Source of the DNA: Amycolatopsis palatopharyngis
GTDB lineage: Bacteria; Actinomycetota; Actinomycetes; Mycobacteriales; Pseudonocardiaceae
Direction of reading: 5' to 3'
NCBI RefSeq assembly: GCF_003385185.1
Contig: NZ_PQHZ01000008.1
Span: forward strand, 62,001 to 126,000
DNA length: 64,000 nt
The number at the start of each line of letters is the position of its first letter. The first letter of the stretch is position 1. The notes beneath the pieces are model-generated. The model was not told the DNA's origin, searched no databases, and saw only the letters and a program-made list of their open reading frames with translations. Shown here piece by piece: positions 63,729 to 64,000 of this stretch. The translations under genes and the position numbers were made by a program.

Positions 63729-64000
63729 TCAGGCGTCGATCGCGTTCCGGTCGACCCTGGCCGCGGATTCGACGAGCCAGTTGCGCCTCGGCTCGACCTT
63801 CTCCCCCATCAGCAGTTCGAGCGCCTGCTCCGCGGCCTCGGCGTCGTCCAGGGTGATCCGGCGCACCGAACGGGTCGCCGGATTCATCGTGGTGTCCCAC
63901 AACTCGTCGGCGTCCATTTCACCGAGCCCCTTGAACCGGGGCACCGGCGTCACGATCTGCTTGCCCGCCTTCTCGAACTCGGCGACCGTGTCCTCCATCT
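63729..64000 (-). CDS. parE: DNA topoisomerase IV-type subunit B, C-terminal end (partial)
   Basis: Only the last ~90 residues are in the window: FKGLGEMDADELWDTTMNPATRSVRRITLDDAEAAEQ is the conserved TOPRIM/C-terminal segment of GyrB/ParE, ending NWLVESAARVDRNAIDA. The gene continues past the window edge. It is upstream of parC and probably co-transcribed with it. Confidence 0.9.
   Translation of the reverse strand, partial: MEDTVAEFEKAGKQIVTPVPRFKGLGEMDADELWDTTMNPATRSVRRITLDDAEAAEQALELLMGEKVEPRRNWLVESAARVDRNAIDA

Overview
This is a GC-rich chromosomal segment from an actinomycete, most likely a member of the Pseudonocardiaceae (an Amycolatopsis, Saccharomonospora or Prauserella type). The assignment rests on very high GC, frequent GTG starts, ATGA-type overlaps, several leaderless promoters, three paralogues of the actinobacterial DUF574 methyltransferase, an AfsR/SARP-type regulator with NB-ARC and TPR parts, a DprE2-like reductase, a Ddn-like deazaflavin reductase, a ChoD-like cholesterol oxidase, and a topoisomerase IV-type subunit pair distinct from gyrase. 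No rRNA, tRNA, IS element, phage gene or CRISPR array was seen.

Layout: 0-4 kb holds a truncated HAMP protein followed by pgsB, pgsC and an NlpC/P60 hydrolase, a poly-gamma-glutamate-like capsule module. 4-6 kb is an ABC exporter with a small XRE regulator. 6.3-10 kb is a cobalamin riboswitch driving cobN. 10-15.4 kb carries ilvD, tex and a GreA-type factor. 15.5-20 kb has an AurF-type diiron oxygenase, an AraC regulator with a coupled small membrane protein, and a cholesterol oxidase. 20-23 kb is a 1001-residue SARP-NB-ARC-TPR regulator. 23-31 kb is mostly secreted or surface proteins (M23 peptidase, PhoD, alpha/beta hydrolase, CapA lipoprotein). 31-39 kb has a divergent TetR pair with its operator, a large polytopic membrane protein, and an Fe-S-type regulator divergent from a DoxX-FolE-ferredoxin reductase operon, then TerC. 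39-51 kb is mixed (DprE2-like SDR, membrane patatin, EamA plus DUF574, LysR, SoxR divergent from an NmrA-type oxidoreductase). 52.6-56.5 kb is a tightly overlapping three-gene terpenoid locus: class II diterpene cyclase, P450 and UbiA-type prenyltransferase/cyclase. 56.5-64 kb has two more DUF574 genes, a flavoprotein disulfide reductase, an RluA-type pseudouridine synthase, and the parC and parE genes.

The most unusual non-coding feature is a family of 21-bp tandem repeats. Five arrays (6151, 10590, 44473, 60969 and 61105) all begin 0-7 bases after a stop codon and run in the same direction as the gene they follow. In all five the first unit carries GACTT and the last GAGTT. Two further dispersed repeat families occur: a TTTCCCGGGAAA-centred palindrome (within cobN, fused into the end of the SARP gene, and between convergent genes at 56.5 kb) and a CCCCAATG/CATTGGGG hairpin cluster at 15.4 kb. 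A second, protein-coding 21-bp repeat sits inside the NlpC/P60 gene.

Functional picture (inference): the segment mixes housekeeping genes with accessory surface-polymer, redox-response and specialised-metabolite functions. The best candidates for an undescribed system are the terpenoid trio, the pgsBC-hydrolase module, and the 3'-end repeat arrays.
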